Positions 1 to 7,811 of a DNA stretch of 63,199 nt are shown one piece after another. The notes beneath the pieces are model-generated. The model was not told the DNA's origin. It saw only the letters and a list, made by a program, of their open reading frames with translations, and made no database searches. A program made the translations under genes and the position numbers. Origin of the DNA: UBA6049 sp965662345 (lineage in GTDB: Bacteria > Bacteroidota > Bacteroidia > Flavobacteriales_G > Salibacteraceae); NCBI GenBank assembly GCA_965662345.1, contig CBFIHE010000015.1, forward strand, positions 1 through 63,199. The letters run 5' to 3'. Positions within the stretch are counted from its first letter, which is position 1; each line of letters opens with the position of its first letter.

Positions 1-905
1 TCGGTATTTGGTTTAGTACCAACAATTGCTTCTGTATCTAGTGGCGATGGAAGAATTTCCATTACCATATCTAACATAGCCTGTACACCTTTATTTTTAA
101 AGGCAGAACCACACATCATCGGAACTACTTTACCAGCGATAGTGGCTTCTCTCAAGCAATCCAGAACTTCTCTTTCAGTTATTGATTCAGGATCCTCAAA
201 GAACTTCTCCATCAAGCTTTCAGACTCATCAAACTCAGCTACAGCCTCAAGCAATTGCTCTCTGTACATTGTAGCTTCCTCTAAAATATCTGCAGGGATT
301 TCAACCTCACTAAAGGTCATTCCCATATCATCTTCATTCCAAACGATACCGCGGAAGTTGATCAAATCAACCACTCCTTTAAAGGTTTCCTCAGCACCTA
401 TTGGAATCTGTAGTGGCAACGCGTGACTACCCAACATTTCTTTTACCTGACGACAAACATTCAAGAAGTCGGCACCTTGGCGATCCATCTTGTTAACGAA
501 GCCAATACGCGGAACATTGTAGTTGTTCGCCAATCTCCAGTTAGTCTCAGATTGAGGCTCAACACCATCAACTGCACTAAATAAGAATACCAAACCATCT
601 AGTACGCGCAAAGAACGGTTTACCTCAACGGTAAAATCAACGTGCCCTGGAGTATCAATAATGTTTACGTGATAGTCTTGCTCTCTGTAATTCCAGTTAA
701 GCGTAGTTGCAGCGGAAGTAATTGTGATACCACGCTCTTGCTCTTGTGCCATCCAGTCCATGGTAGCAGCTCCATCGTGTACCTCACCGATTTTGTGACT
801 CACACCACCGTAGTATAGAATACGCTCAGTAGTCGTTGTTTTACCGGCATCAATGTGTGCTGCGATACCGATATTCCTAGTGAATGCCAAATCTCTTTTA
901 GCCAT
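1..905 (-). CDS. fusA: Elongation factor G, N-terminal part (cut by window edge)
   Basis: EF-G is the translational GTPase that moves tRNA and mRNA through the ribosome after peptide transfer and helps recycle ribosomes. The 301 codons present start at ATG (905-903) and read MAKRDLAFTRNIGIAAHIDA. The P-loop AHIDAGKTTTTE lies at about residues 16-27. The G3 motif DTPGHVDFT and the G4 motif NKMD (in FVNKMDRQGADF) follow in order. These motifs with this start identify EF-G rather than EF-Tu or LepA. The remaining domains (about 400 residues) lie beyond position 1. It is the third gene of the rpsL-rpsG-fusA operon, 24 nt after rpsG, and should be co-transcribed from the promoter upstream of rpsL. 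Confidence 0.97.
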   Translation of the reverse strand, partial: MAKRDLAFTRNIGIAAHIDAGKTTTTERILYYGGVSHKIGEVHDGAATMDWMAQEQERGITITSAATTLNWNYREQDYHVNIIDTPGHVDFTVEVNRSLRVLDGLVFLFSAVDGVEPQSETNWRLANNYNVPRIGFVNKMDRQGADFLNVCRQVKEMLGSHALPLQIPIGAEETFKGVVDLINFRGIVWNEDDMGMTFSEVEIPADILEEATMYREQLLEAVAEFDESESLMEKFFEDPESITEREVLDCLREATIAGKVVPMMCGSAFKNKGVQAMLDMVMEILPSPLDTEAIVGTKPNT

Positions 906-929
906 CTCTGTGTGTCTTTATCTCTATGA

Positions 930-1397
930 TTAAAATCTAAAGTGAGAGAACGCTTTATTGGCTTCGGCCATTCTGTGCGTATCTTCCTTCTTCTTGAATG
1001 CACCACCTTCTTCTTTGGCAGCAGCCATTAACTCATCTGCTAACTTCTGAGCCATTGTCTTACCATTGCGACCACGGGCGAACTTGATTATCCACTTCAT
1101 TCCCATAGACTCTTTTCTACTGGCACGTATTTCTTGAGGAATCTGGAATGTTGCACCACCTACACGTCTACTTCTAACTTCAACCTTAGGTATTACATTT
1201 TCCAAACCTTTTCTAAACGTTTCCAATCCACCTTCTTCGGTCTTCTCGTCAATGATATCCATTGCTCCGTAGAAAACTTTGTAAGATGTACTCTTCTTAC
1301 CGCTAAGCATCAAGTTGTTTACAAACTTGGCTACCGTTTGGTCTTTGTAGCGTGGGTCCGGATCTGCAATTCTTAATTTCGCTTTCGTCTTTCTCAT
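930..1397 (-). CDS. rpsG: 30S ribosomal protein S7
   Basis: S7 is a primary 16S rRNA-binding protein that nucleates assembly of the 30S head and lines the E site. The 155-residue product has the family's usual length and its conserved opening (MRKTKAKLRIADPDPRYKD), followed by the basic stretch KVEVRSRRVGGATFQIPQ and RKESMGMKWIIKFARGR typical of S7. It sits 6 nt after rpsL and 24 nt before fusA, the standard str-operon order. No internal promoter was seen, so it is probably expressed from the rpsL promoter. Confidence 0.98.
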   Translation of the reverse strand: MRKTKAKLRIADPDPRYKDQTVAKFVNNLMLSGKKSTSYKVFYGAMDIIDEKTEEGGLETFRKGLENVIPKVEVRSRRVGGATFQIPQEIRASRKESMGMKWIIKFARGRNGKTMAQKLADELMAAAKEEGGAFKKKEDTHRMAEANKAFSHFRF

Positions 1398-1403
1398 CGC
1401 TCG

Positions 1404-1778
1404 TTATTTTTTAGGACGTTTAGTACCATACTTAGATCTACGCTGGTTACGACCTTCAACACCGGCCGTATCTAACGCTCCTCGAACAATGTGATAACGA
1501 ACACCTGGAAGATCTTTCACTCTTCCTCCGCGAACAAGCACAATAGAGTGCTCTTGCAAATTGTGTCCTTCTCCTGGAATGTAGGCATTCACCTCATTAC
1601 CATTCGTTAACCTCACACGAGCTACTTTACGCATAGCTGAGTTAGGCTTCTTAGGCGTAGTTGTATATACCCTTGTACATACCCCTCTACGCTGCGGGCA
1701 GGCAGTTAAGGCAGCGGACTTACTAGTCTTAACCTTGCTTGTTCTACCTTTTCTTACTAGTTGTTGTATCGTTGGCAT
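1404..1778 (-). CDS. rpsL: 30S ribosomal protein S12
   Basis: S12 lies at the decoding centre and controls codon-anticodon accuracy. The start is set at the ATG at 1778-1776, giving MPTIQQLVRKGR and 124 residues, the family length. A longer in-frame opening would add 24 residues that are not S12-like and would run into the promoter. The streptomycin-relevant lysines are wild type: K43 in TPKKPNSAMRK and K88 in GGRVKDLPGV. The aspartate D89 that is methylthiolated in many bacteria is also present. It is the first gene of the rpsL-rpsG-fusA operon. Confidence 0.98.
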   Translation of the reverse strand: MPTIQQLVRKGRTSKVKTSKSAALTACPQRRGVCTRVYTTTPKKPNSAMRKVARVRLTNGNEVNAYIPGEGHNLQEHSIVLVRGGRVKDLPGVRYHIVRGALDTAGVEGRNQRRSKYGTKRPKK

Positions 1779-1839
1779 AAGCTCAATAAAACGATTATAT
1801 ACATTACAGTTATCCCTTCCACTTTCGTAAAAGGGGCTG

Positions 1840-1869
1840 CAAAGGTACACGAATAAACAACTTACACAA
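1840..1869 (-). promoter_or_regulatory. Bacteroidota-type promoter of rpsL-rpsG-fusA
   Basis: On the minus strand TTG (1869-1867) is followed after 19 nt by TACCTTTG (1847-1840). This matches the Bacteroidota primary sigma pattern of TTG near -33 and TAnnTTTG near -7. Transcription should begin around 1834, leaving a leader of about 55 nt before rpsL. Confidence 0.72.
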
Positions 1870-1983
1870 CACGTAACTTACTTTTTTTCACGTAGTTTCA
1901 TCCACATATACCTTCTTGAATTGTATCGCTCCAAAAGCAAAGGGTTTCGTGCTGTATTTTTGGTCTTTTCAACCGTTTCTACT

Positions 1984-2078
1984 TCGGGCGTGCCCCTATC
2001 GGGTCGGGCTATTCGCTGCAAGTCCTCACTTTTTCAATAGAAAAATTGCGGGCTTTTCACTTCTATCCCTCACGCAAA
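1984..2078. repeat. Structured intergenic repeat-like element
   Basis: This block lies in the 377-nt space between rpsL and uvrD. It begins TCGGGCGTGCCCC, continues CGGGTCGGGCTATTCGCTGC, and after a short T-rich stretch ends GCGGGC...CTATCCCTCACGC. A central hairpin TTTTTC-AATA-GAAAAA (2030-2045) and a short CCC-TATC-GGG hairpin (1994-2003) can form. It is clearly richer in G+C than its surroundings and has no open frame. From memory, very similar GGGCGTGCCC/GGGTCGGGCT strings recur in intergenic regions of many Bacteroidota genomes. I saw no second copy in this window, so its repetitive nature is recalled, not shown here. Confidence 0.5.
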
Positions 2079-2121
2079 AGCTAAAGATGTAATTCTGTTT
2101 AAATCTTAGCCAACTGATGGC

Positions 2122-2151
2122 TTGAAGAACCACGAAATGAAAATACTTTTG
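2122..2151 (+). promoter_or_regulatory. Bacteroidota-type promoter of uvrD/pcrA
   Basis: TTG (2122-2124), 19 nt, then TACTTTTG (2144-2151) fits the TTG-N19-TAnnTTTG pattern exactly. The -7 box ends only 4 nt before the GTG start codon of the helicase, so the predicted mRNA would have almost no leader. Confidence 0.6.
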
Positions 2152-2155
2152 AAGC

Positions 2156-4483
2156 GTGAATTATTTAAACGAATTAAACGAAGAACAGCGGAAAGCTGTA
2201 GAACATACAGAAGGCCCCTCTATGGTTTTAGCGGGAGCGGGTTCTGGAAAAACACGTGTACTAACCTACCGAATCGCTCACCTTATTAATAAAGGAGTTT
2301 CGCCATTCAATATATTGGCGCTCACTTTCACCAATAAGGCTGCCAGAGAGATGAAAGATAGAATTGCCACCATTGCAGGTGAAACAAATGCCAAAAGTAT
2401 TTGGATGGGGACGTTTCACTCTGTGTTTGCCCGCATTCTTCGTGTTGAGTCAGAAAAGCTAGGCTACCCCTCTAACTTTACCATTTATGATACCGAAGAT
2501 AGCCGCAGACTTCTCAAGGAAATAATCAAATCGCAGGGGCTAGATGATAAAGTATATAAACCCTCTATTGTAGGAAACAGAATATCTTCTGCAAAGAACA
2601 ATCTCCTCACCCCAGCTGCCTACCAGCAAAATTTAAACCTTGCTAAAGAAGACCAACAATCTAAAAAACCCATGTTGGGTAAGATTTACGAAATCTATGA
2701 CAAGCGTTTATTCAAAGCAGGAGCCATGGATTTTGACGACCTACTTTTCAAGACCAATATACTTTTAAGAGATCACCCTGATGTTTTGAATAAATACCAA
2801 GATAAATTCCGCTATGTGCTCGTAGATGAGTATCAAGACACGAATTTCTCACAATACATCATAATTAAAGCCCTATCGGCAAGGTTTGAAAACATATGTG
2901 TTGTAGGTGATGATGCACAGAGTATCTATTCATTTAGAGGAGCTAACATCCAGAACATTCTCAACTTTAAAAGTGATTATCCAGATTGCATTACCTTCAA
3001 ACTCGAACAGAACTACCGATCCACTAAAAATATTGTAGCTGCTGCCAACAGCATTATCGAAAAGAATGAGGAGCGATTAGAAAAAGATGTTTGGACTGCT
3101 AATGATGAGGGCGGCAAACTCAAACTAATGCGAGCTATGTCAGACAATGAAGAAGGCATGAACGTAGCCCACTCTATTTTCGACACCAAAAACAACGAAC
3201 AAGCTAAAGATGGTGATTTTGCCGTTTTGTATCGAACCAATGCCCAGTCAAGAGCGATGGAAGATGCACTACGCAAAATGAATATACCGTATAAAATTTA
3301 CGGTGGTCTATCCTTTTATCAGCGTAAAGAGATTAAAGATTTATTAGGATACTTCCGCTTGGTTGTTAATCCGCAAGATGAAGATGCCATAAAACGCATT
3401 ATCAACTATCCAGCTAGAGGAATTGGTAAAACCACAATGGATAGAATCATCCTGTTTTCAAATGAAAATGATATAAGCCTTTGGCAAATCATCACCAACA
3501 TAAACACTTATCCGATTCAAATTGGAAATGCAGCCAAGAATAAGATCAACGGCTTTGTTGAAATGATTCAGTCTTTTCGCAACATAGCAGAAAAGAAAGA
3601 CGCATATGAAACAGGACAGCTAATTGCCTCTACCACAACGATACTCAAGGAATTGCATAGCGATAAATCTGTAGAAGGCTTAGGTAGGTATGAAAACGTA
3701 CAAGAACTACTCAACTCAATGAAAGAGTTTGTAGAATCTGCTGATGAGGCGCAAGGCATACCTAAACTAGCAGACTATATATTAGACATACCACTCCTAA
3801 CAGATGCCGATGAAAAAGGAAAAGACGATGAGAATAAGGTAACCCTCATGACCATTCATGCCTCTAAAGGGCTAGAATTTCCATATGTTTTTGTAGTGGG
3901 TCTTGAAGAAGAACTTTTTCCAAGCATGCATGCGTCACAGTCTAAAACAGAATTGGAAGAAGAACGAAGGTTATTCTATGTAGCAGTAACCCGAGCAGAA
4001 AAGCAGTGTTACTTGAGCTACAGTGAATCACGTTACAAGTGGGGGAATTTGATATATTCTCAGCCGAGCAGATTCATTCAAGAAATAGATGAAACCTATA
4101 TGGATTCTACCATGACTGCTGCCAGAACCAGCAAGCAATCGGGTTTTTCATTTCCAGACCCTGGAACAGGCTGGCAACAGAGGTCTGTTTCACGAAACCT
4201 ATCTGGGCGTTCCTCGCAAACTAAATCTTCACAAGCTATTCCTCCAAAGCGATTTAAGCCTGCAGGTCAGGTTGCAAAACCAGTCTCATCTGGAACAGCT
4301 ATACAAGGTGATGATACTACAGGCTTAAAGGCAGGTACTCGTGTTGAGCACGGCAGGTTTGGTATTGGAAATGTTGTTGGAATAGAGGGTGCTGGAGAAA
4401 ACAGAAAAGCAACCATAGACTTTGAAAGTGTTGGAAATAAGCAGCTTTTATTAAAATTCGCTAAACTCAAAGTAATGGGTTAA
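2156..4483 (+). CDS. UvrD/PcrA-type ATP-dependent DNA helicase
   Basis: This is a superfamily 1A 3'-5' DNA helicase, likely acting in nucleotide excision repair and in clearing recombination intermediates. The 775-residue product has the Q-motif region LNEEQRKAV (residues 7-15), Walker A AGAGSGKT (26-33), helicase motif II VDEYQDTN, motif III GDDAQSIYSFRGA, and C-terminal motifs including TIHASKGLEFPYVFV and VAVTRAEKQ. The last ~50 residues (GTRVEHGRFGIGNVVGI) form the PcrA-type Tudor-like tail. The GTG at 2156 is chosen because the next Met is residue 23, past the Q motif. DUF4290 follows after 62 nt. PcrA and UvrD cannot be separated by sequence alone. Confidence 0.95.
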   Translation: MNYLNELNEEQRKAVEHTEGPSMVLAGAGSGKTRVLTYRIAHLINKGVSPFNILALTFTNKAAREMKDRIATIAGETNAKSIWMGTFHSVFARILRVESEKLGYPSNFTIYDTEDSRRLLKEIIKSQGLDDKVYKPSIVGNRISSAKNNLLTPAAYQQNLNLAKEDQQSKKPMLGKIYEIYDKRLFKAGAMDFDDLLFKTNILLRDHPDVLNKYQDKFRYVLVDEYQDTNFSQYIIIKALSARFENICVVGDDAQSIYSFRGANIQNILNFKSDYPDCITFKLEQNYRSTKNIVAAANSIIEKNEERLEKDVWTANDEGGKLKLMRAMSDNEEGMNVAHSIFDTKNNEQAKDGDFAVLYRTNAQSRAMEDALRKMNIPYKIYGGLSFYQRKEIKDLLGYFRLVVNPQDEDAIKRIINYPARGIGKTTMDRIILFSNENDISLWQIITNINTYPIQIGNAAKNKINGFVEMIQSFRNIAEKKDAYETGQLIASTTTILKELHSDKSVEGLGRYENVQELLNSMKEFVESADEAQGIPKLADYILDIPLLTDADEKGKDDENKVTLMTIHASKGLEFPYVFVVGLEEELFPSMHASQSKTELEEERRLFYVAVTRAEKQCYLSYSESRYKWGNLIYSQPSRFIQEIDETYMDSTMTAARTSKQSGFSFPDPGTGWQQRSVSRNLSGRSSQTKSSQAIPPKRFKPAGQVAKPVSSGTAIQGDDTTGLKAGTRVEHGRFGIGNVVGIEGAGENRKATIDFESVGNKQLLLKFAKLKVMG

Positions 4484-4518
4484 ATGTACACTTAATGCGC
4501 CTGCTCTACCGATTTACC

Positions 4519-4526
4519 TACATTTG
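4519..4526 (+). promoter_or_regulatory. Candidate -7 box before the DUF4290 gene
   Basis: TACATTTG matches TAnnTTTG and lies 19 nt before the DUF4290 start codon. No TTG is present at the expected upstream spacing, so this is a weak call. It may provide a second entry into the DUF4290-murA-thioredoxin genes. Confidence 0.35.
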
Positions 4527-4545
4527 AACCAATCTAGATTTACAC

Positions 4546-5157
4546 ATGCAGTATAACACGGAACGCAATCAATTAGCTCTACCAGAATATGGAAGAAGTA
4601 TTCACCAAATGGTAGACCATGCTATTGCAATAGAAGACAAAGAAGAACGTAACAAAGCCGCTAAGACAATTATTAAACTTATGGGGCAAATGAATCCGCA
4701 TCTGCGCGATGTTCCTGACTTCACACATAAACTTTGGGATCACCTGCACATCATGAGTGATTACCAAATAGATGTAGATTCTCCATACCCAAAACCAGAT
4801 AGAGAAGCCAAAGAACGCAAACCAGATCCACTAGCTTACCCGCAGGCAGATTCAAGATATCGCTATTATGGAAGAGCGTTGGAGAATATGGTTCAAAAAG
4901 CCATTGAACATCCAGATGGTGAATTAAAAGACTTGCTGGTTGGTATGCTGCTCAATCTCATGAAGCGATTCTATTTGGTTTGGAATAGAGACTCTGTAGA
5001 TGACGAACTCATACTAAAGCATTTAGAAGTCTTATCAGACGGCAAACTAAAGGCCCCTGAAGGTTTCGAAATGACAGACACACAGAAAATCCTTAAATCT
5101 AACAGGCCCAAAACCAATAATCGCAACCAAAAAGGGAAAAAGCGAAAAAAACGTTAA
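4546..5157 (+). CDS. DUF4290 family protein
   Basis: I recognise this as DUF4290, a family of unknown function found in Bacteroidota and commonly encoded beside murA. The 203 residues begin MQYNTERNQLALPEYGRSIH. They contain a helical region with the conserved NPHLRDVPDFTHKLWDHL segment (about residues 53-70) and end in a lysine/arginine-rich tail that could contact nucleic acid or be disordered. There is no signal peptide or membrane segment, so it is probably cytoplasmic. murA starts 20 nt downstream, which suggests co-transcription and perhaps a role linked to cell envelope synthesis, but the sequence shows no function. Confidence 0.85.
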   Translation: MQYNTERNQLALPEYGRSIHQMVDHAIAIEDKEERNKAAKTIIKLMGQMNPHLRDVPDFTHKLWDHLHIMSDYQIDVDSPYPKPDREAKERKPDPLAYPQADSRYRYYGRALENMVQKAIEHPDGELKDLLVGMLLNLMKRFYLVWNRDSVDDELILKHLEVLSDGKLKAPEGFEMTDTQKILKSNRPKTNNRNQKGKKRKKR

Positions 5158-5177
5158 TCAATCAAACCTAATCGTTA

Positions 5178-6485
5178 ATGGCAACATTCGAAGTACAAGG
5201 AGGAAAAGAGCTTCACGGGGAAATAGTTCCTCAAGGAGCAAAGAACGAAGCGCTTCAAATTCTATGTGCTGTATTACTCACTCCAGAGCGTGTAGTAATA
5301 AGTAACATACCCAATATTGTTGATGTAAATAAACTCATAGACCTTCTCAGGTCTATGAATGTTAAAGTAGAACAACTTGGGCCTGAAGAGTACGCTTTTG
5401 AAGCCGATGATGTAGACATTGAATACCTGCATACAGAGGAGTTTCGAGATAAAGGAAGTAGCTTACGTGGATCTATAATGATTGTAGGTCCGCTACTGGC
5501 TCGTTTTGGCAAAGGGTATATTCCTAAACCAGGAGGTGATAAAATTGGAAGGCGGAGATTAGACACCCATTTTATTGGTTTTCAAAAACTTGGTGCCGAT
5601 TTTGAGTACGATTCCAACACCAACTTTTACATGGCAACTGCCAATAAGTTGAAAGGTACCTACATGTTGCTTGATGAAGCATCGGTTACAGGAACAGCAA
5701 ATATTGTTATGGCTGCCGTATTGGCAGAAGGCGTTACAACCATTTATAACGCGGCATGTGAACCCTATCTTCAGCAGCTATGTAAGATGCTGAACCGTAT
5801 GGGGGCTAAAATATCTGGAGTAGGAAGCAATTTGCTTACCATCGAAGGTGTTGATTATTTGGGTGGCACAGAACACCGCATGTTACCAGACATGATTGAG
5901 ATTGGCAGTTTCATTGGTCTTGCTGCTATGACCAATTCTGAAATCACCATCAAAAATGTAAGTTTCCCAGATTTAGGAGTAATTCCAGATATTTTCCAGA
6001 AATTAGGAATAAGCATTGTACGTAGAGAAGATGATATAATAGTTCCCAAACAAGGGAATTACGAAGTTGAAACGTTTATAGACGGTTCAATTCTCACCGT
6101 ATCTGATGCACCATGGCCAGGGTTCACCCCAGACCTACTAAGTATCATACTGGTTACAGCCACACAAGCTAAGGGTTCTGTACTTGTGCATCAAAAGATG
6201 TTTGAATCTCGTTTATTCTTTGTAGATAAACTGATTGACATGGGAGCTCAGATCATTTTGTGTGATCCCCATCGTGCTACGGTAATTGGATTAAACCGCC
6301 AACAACCACTTAAAGGTATATCTATGTCTTCACCAGATATTCGCGCGGGGGTATCTCTACTTATCGCAGCGTTGAGTGCTGAGGGAACAAGTAGAATTCA
6401 CAATATAGAGCAAATAGACAGGGGCTATCAAAACATAGATGACCGCTTGAGGGCACTAGGGGCCAGAATTAAGCGTTTGAATTAG
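5178..6485 (+). CDS. murA: UDP-N-acetylglucosamine 1-carboxyvinyltransferase
   Basis: MurA transfers enolpyruvate from PEP to UDP-GlcNAc, the first committed step of peptidoglycan synthesis, in the cytoplasm. The 435-residue length is normal. The active-site lysine is K22 in QGAKNEAL, and the later catalytic aspartate lies in PGFTPDLLS. At the position of the usual catalytic/fosfomycin-target cysteine (E. coli Cys115, motif PGGCAIG) this protein has Asp121 (PGGDKIGRRRLDTH; codon GAT 5538-5540). Asp variants are known to be active and fosfomycin-insensitive in other bacteria, so resistance is inferred. It lies between DUF4290 (20 nt) and a thioredoxin-like gene (12 nt) and is probably in one operon with them. 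Confidence 0.97.
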   Translation: MATFEVQGGKELHGEIVPQGAKNEALQILCAVLLTPERVVISNIPNIVDVNKLIDLLRSMNVKVEQLGPEEYAFEADDVDIEYLHTEEFRDKGSSLRGSIMIVGPLLARFGKGYIPKPGGDKIGRRRLDTHFIGFQKLGADFEYDSNTNFYMATANKLKGTYMLLDEASVTGTANIVMAAVLAEGVTTIYNAACEPYLQQLCKMLNRMGAKISGVGSNLLTIEGVDYLGGTEHRMLPDMIEIGSFIGLAAMTNSEITIKNVSFPDLGVIPDIFQKLGISIVRREDDIIVPKQGNYEVETFIDGSILTVSDAPWPGFTPDLLSIILVTATQAKGSVLVHQKMFESRLFFVDKLIDMGAQIILCDPHRATVIGLNRQQPLKGISMSSPDIRAGVSLLIAALSAEGTSRIHNIEQIDRGYQNIDDRLRALGARIKRLN

Positions 6486-6497
6486 AAATCAACTCAT

Positions 6498-7100
6498 ATG
6501 ATGAAAAGAAATATCAATCTCATTCTCTTCTTGGGAGCCTTTGCTTTCTTGGCTTGTAGTTTTTTAAAAAACGAAACTCCAGCATTGGCTAATCCACAGG
6601 CACCAGTAGTATTAGATAATGCTCTAGCTGATGTTCAAGAAGCAAAAGTTGGAACAGCTATTGGCAACTTAGCCCCAGAAATTGACCTCCCAAGTACAGA
6701 TGGTAAAAACCAAAAGCTCTCAGACTTACGCGGGCAATACGTACTTATTGATTTTTGGGCGAGCTGGTGTGGACCTTGTAGACGTGAGAACCCCAATGTG
6801 GTAAGTGCATACAAAAAATACAATAAGGCCAAATTTAAAGACGGAAAAGGGTTCACCGTTTTCGGAGTGTCTTTGGATAAATCTCAACAAGCATGGGTTA
6901 AAGCAATTGAAAAAGACGGATTGATTTGGAAAAACCATGTGAGCGATTTACGCGGTTGGTCTTCACAAGCTGGAGCAGACTATGGCGTGCGTTCAATTCC
7001 TGCAAGTTTTCTTATTGACCCCAATGGCATAATCATAGGAAAGAATTTAAGAGGTCAGTCCTTGCATACCACACTAGACAAATACGTTGTTTCCAGATAG
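6498..7100 (+). CDS. TlpA-like thioredoxin-fold lipoprotein
   Basis: This is a periplasm-facing thiol-disulfide oxidoreductase of the TlpA/ResA type. Residues 1-20 form a signal sequence ending FLAC, with Cys20 as a possible lipidation site, although Phe at -3 is not the ideal lipobox residue. The thioredoxin domain spans about residues 55-200 and has the active site WASWCGPC (C91, C94) and the cis-proline region RSIPASF. Length 200 is typical. It starts 12 nt after murA, and a hairpin terminator follows at 7130, so it closes that operon. The substrate is unknown; reduction of envelope or cytochrome-maturation cysteines is the usual role for this family. Confidence 0.88.
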   Translation: MMKRNINLILFLGAFAFLACSFLKNETPALANPQAPVVLDNALADVQEAKVGTAIGNLAPEIDLPSTDGKNQKLSDLRGQYVLIDFWASWCGPCRRENPNVVSAYKKYNKAKFKDGKGFTVFGVSLDKSQQAWVKAIEKDGLIWKNHVSDLRGWSSQAGADYGVRSIPASFLIDPNGIIIGKNLRGQSLHTTLDKYVVSR

Positions 7101-7129
7101 TACATTGGTCTGACAGATCGAGCTATTGA

Positions 7130-7155
7130 AGACAGGTTTACCGCCTGTCTTTTTT
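7130..7155 (+). terminator. Rho-independent terminator after the thioredoxin-like gene
   Basis: The hairpin AGACAGG-TTTACCG-CCTGTCT (7130-7150) is followed directly by a run of T. It ends the uvrD-murA-thioredoxin transcription unit. Confidence 0.8.
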
Positions 7156-7243
7156 ATTTTTGCCCGCTTCCTGACAAAATGACCCAATAAAGTACACTGG
7201 CAAGCCGATTGATAGAATAGGACTGCAGATAAAAGCGATAGAT

Positions 7244-7810
7244 ATGGCTACAAAAGAAAGCGTTGAACAAGAGAACGAAGAGATAAAGAAAGATTCTACA
7301 ACTGAAGAATCTCCAGATACCACAGAAGCTAAGGAAGAGACACAGAATGAGGGTTCAGCTGAAAAGGAAGTCTCTTGGGAAGACAAGTACAACGAGGCTA
7401 ATGACAAGCATCTTCGCTTGTATTCTGAATTTGAAAACTTCAGAAGAAGAACAGCTAAAGAAAAGCTAGAGTTAATCAACTCGGCAGGAAGCGACCTCAT
7501 AAAGGACATACTACCAGTTATAGACGACTTGGAGAGGGCTATAGAGTCCAACAAAACGGCAGAAGATATAGACACCGTAAAGCAAGGGTTTGAATTGGTT
7601 TACAACAAGCTGTACAAAACCCTCCAGTCTAAAGGATTGGAAGCTGCTGACGTTACTGGTGACAACTTCGACCCAGAGATACACGAGGCTATCGCTAAAA
7701 TTCCTGCTCCTGAAGAAGGATTGAAAGGTAAAATTATTGATGTAGTAGAAAAAGGATACTCGATTAACGAGAAGGTAATCCGCTACAGCAAAGTAGTTGT
7801 AGGAGAATAA
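7244..7810 (+). CDS. grpE: Nucleotide exchange factor GrpE
   Basis: GrpE releases ADP from DnaK and works with DnaJ in the Hsp70 folding cycle. The 188 residues begin with an acidic, low-complexity tail (about 1-45), then the long dimerising coiled coil (about 48-110, with LYSEFENFRRRTAKEK). The C-terminal beta domain (about 130-185) contains FDPEIHEAI and the closing VIRYSKVVVG signature. dnaJ starts 1 nt after the stop, so the two are translationally linked. dnaK is not in this window. Confidence 0.95.
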   Translation: MATKESVEQENEEIKKDSTTEESPDTTEAKEETQNEGSAEKEVSWEDKYNEANDKHLRLYSEFENFRRRTAKEKLELINSAGSDLIKDILPVIDDLERAIESNKTAEDIDTVKQGFELVYNKLYKTLQSKGLEAADVTGDNFDPEIHEAIAKIPAPEEGLKGKIIDVVEKGYSINEKVIRYSKVVVGE

Positions 7811-7811
7811 T

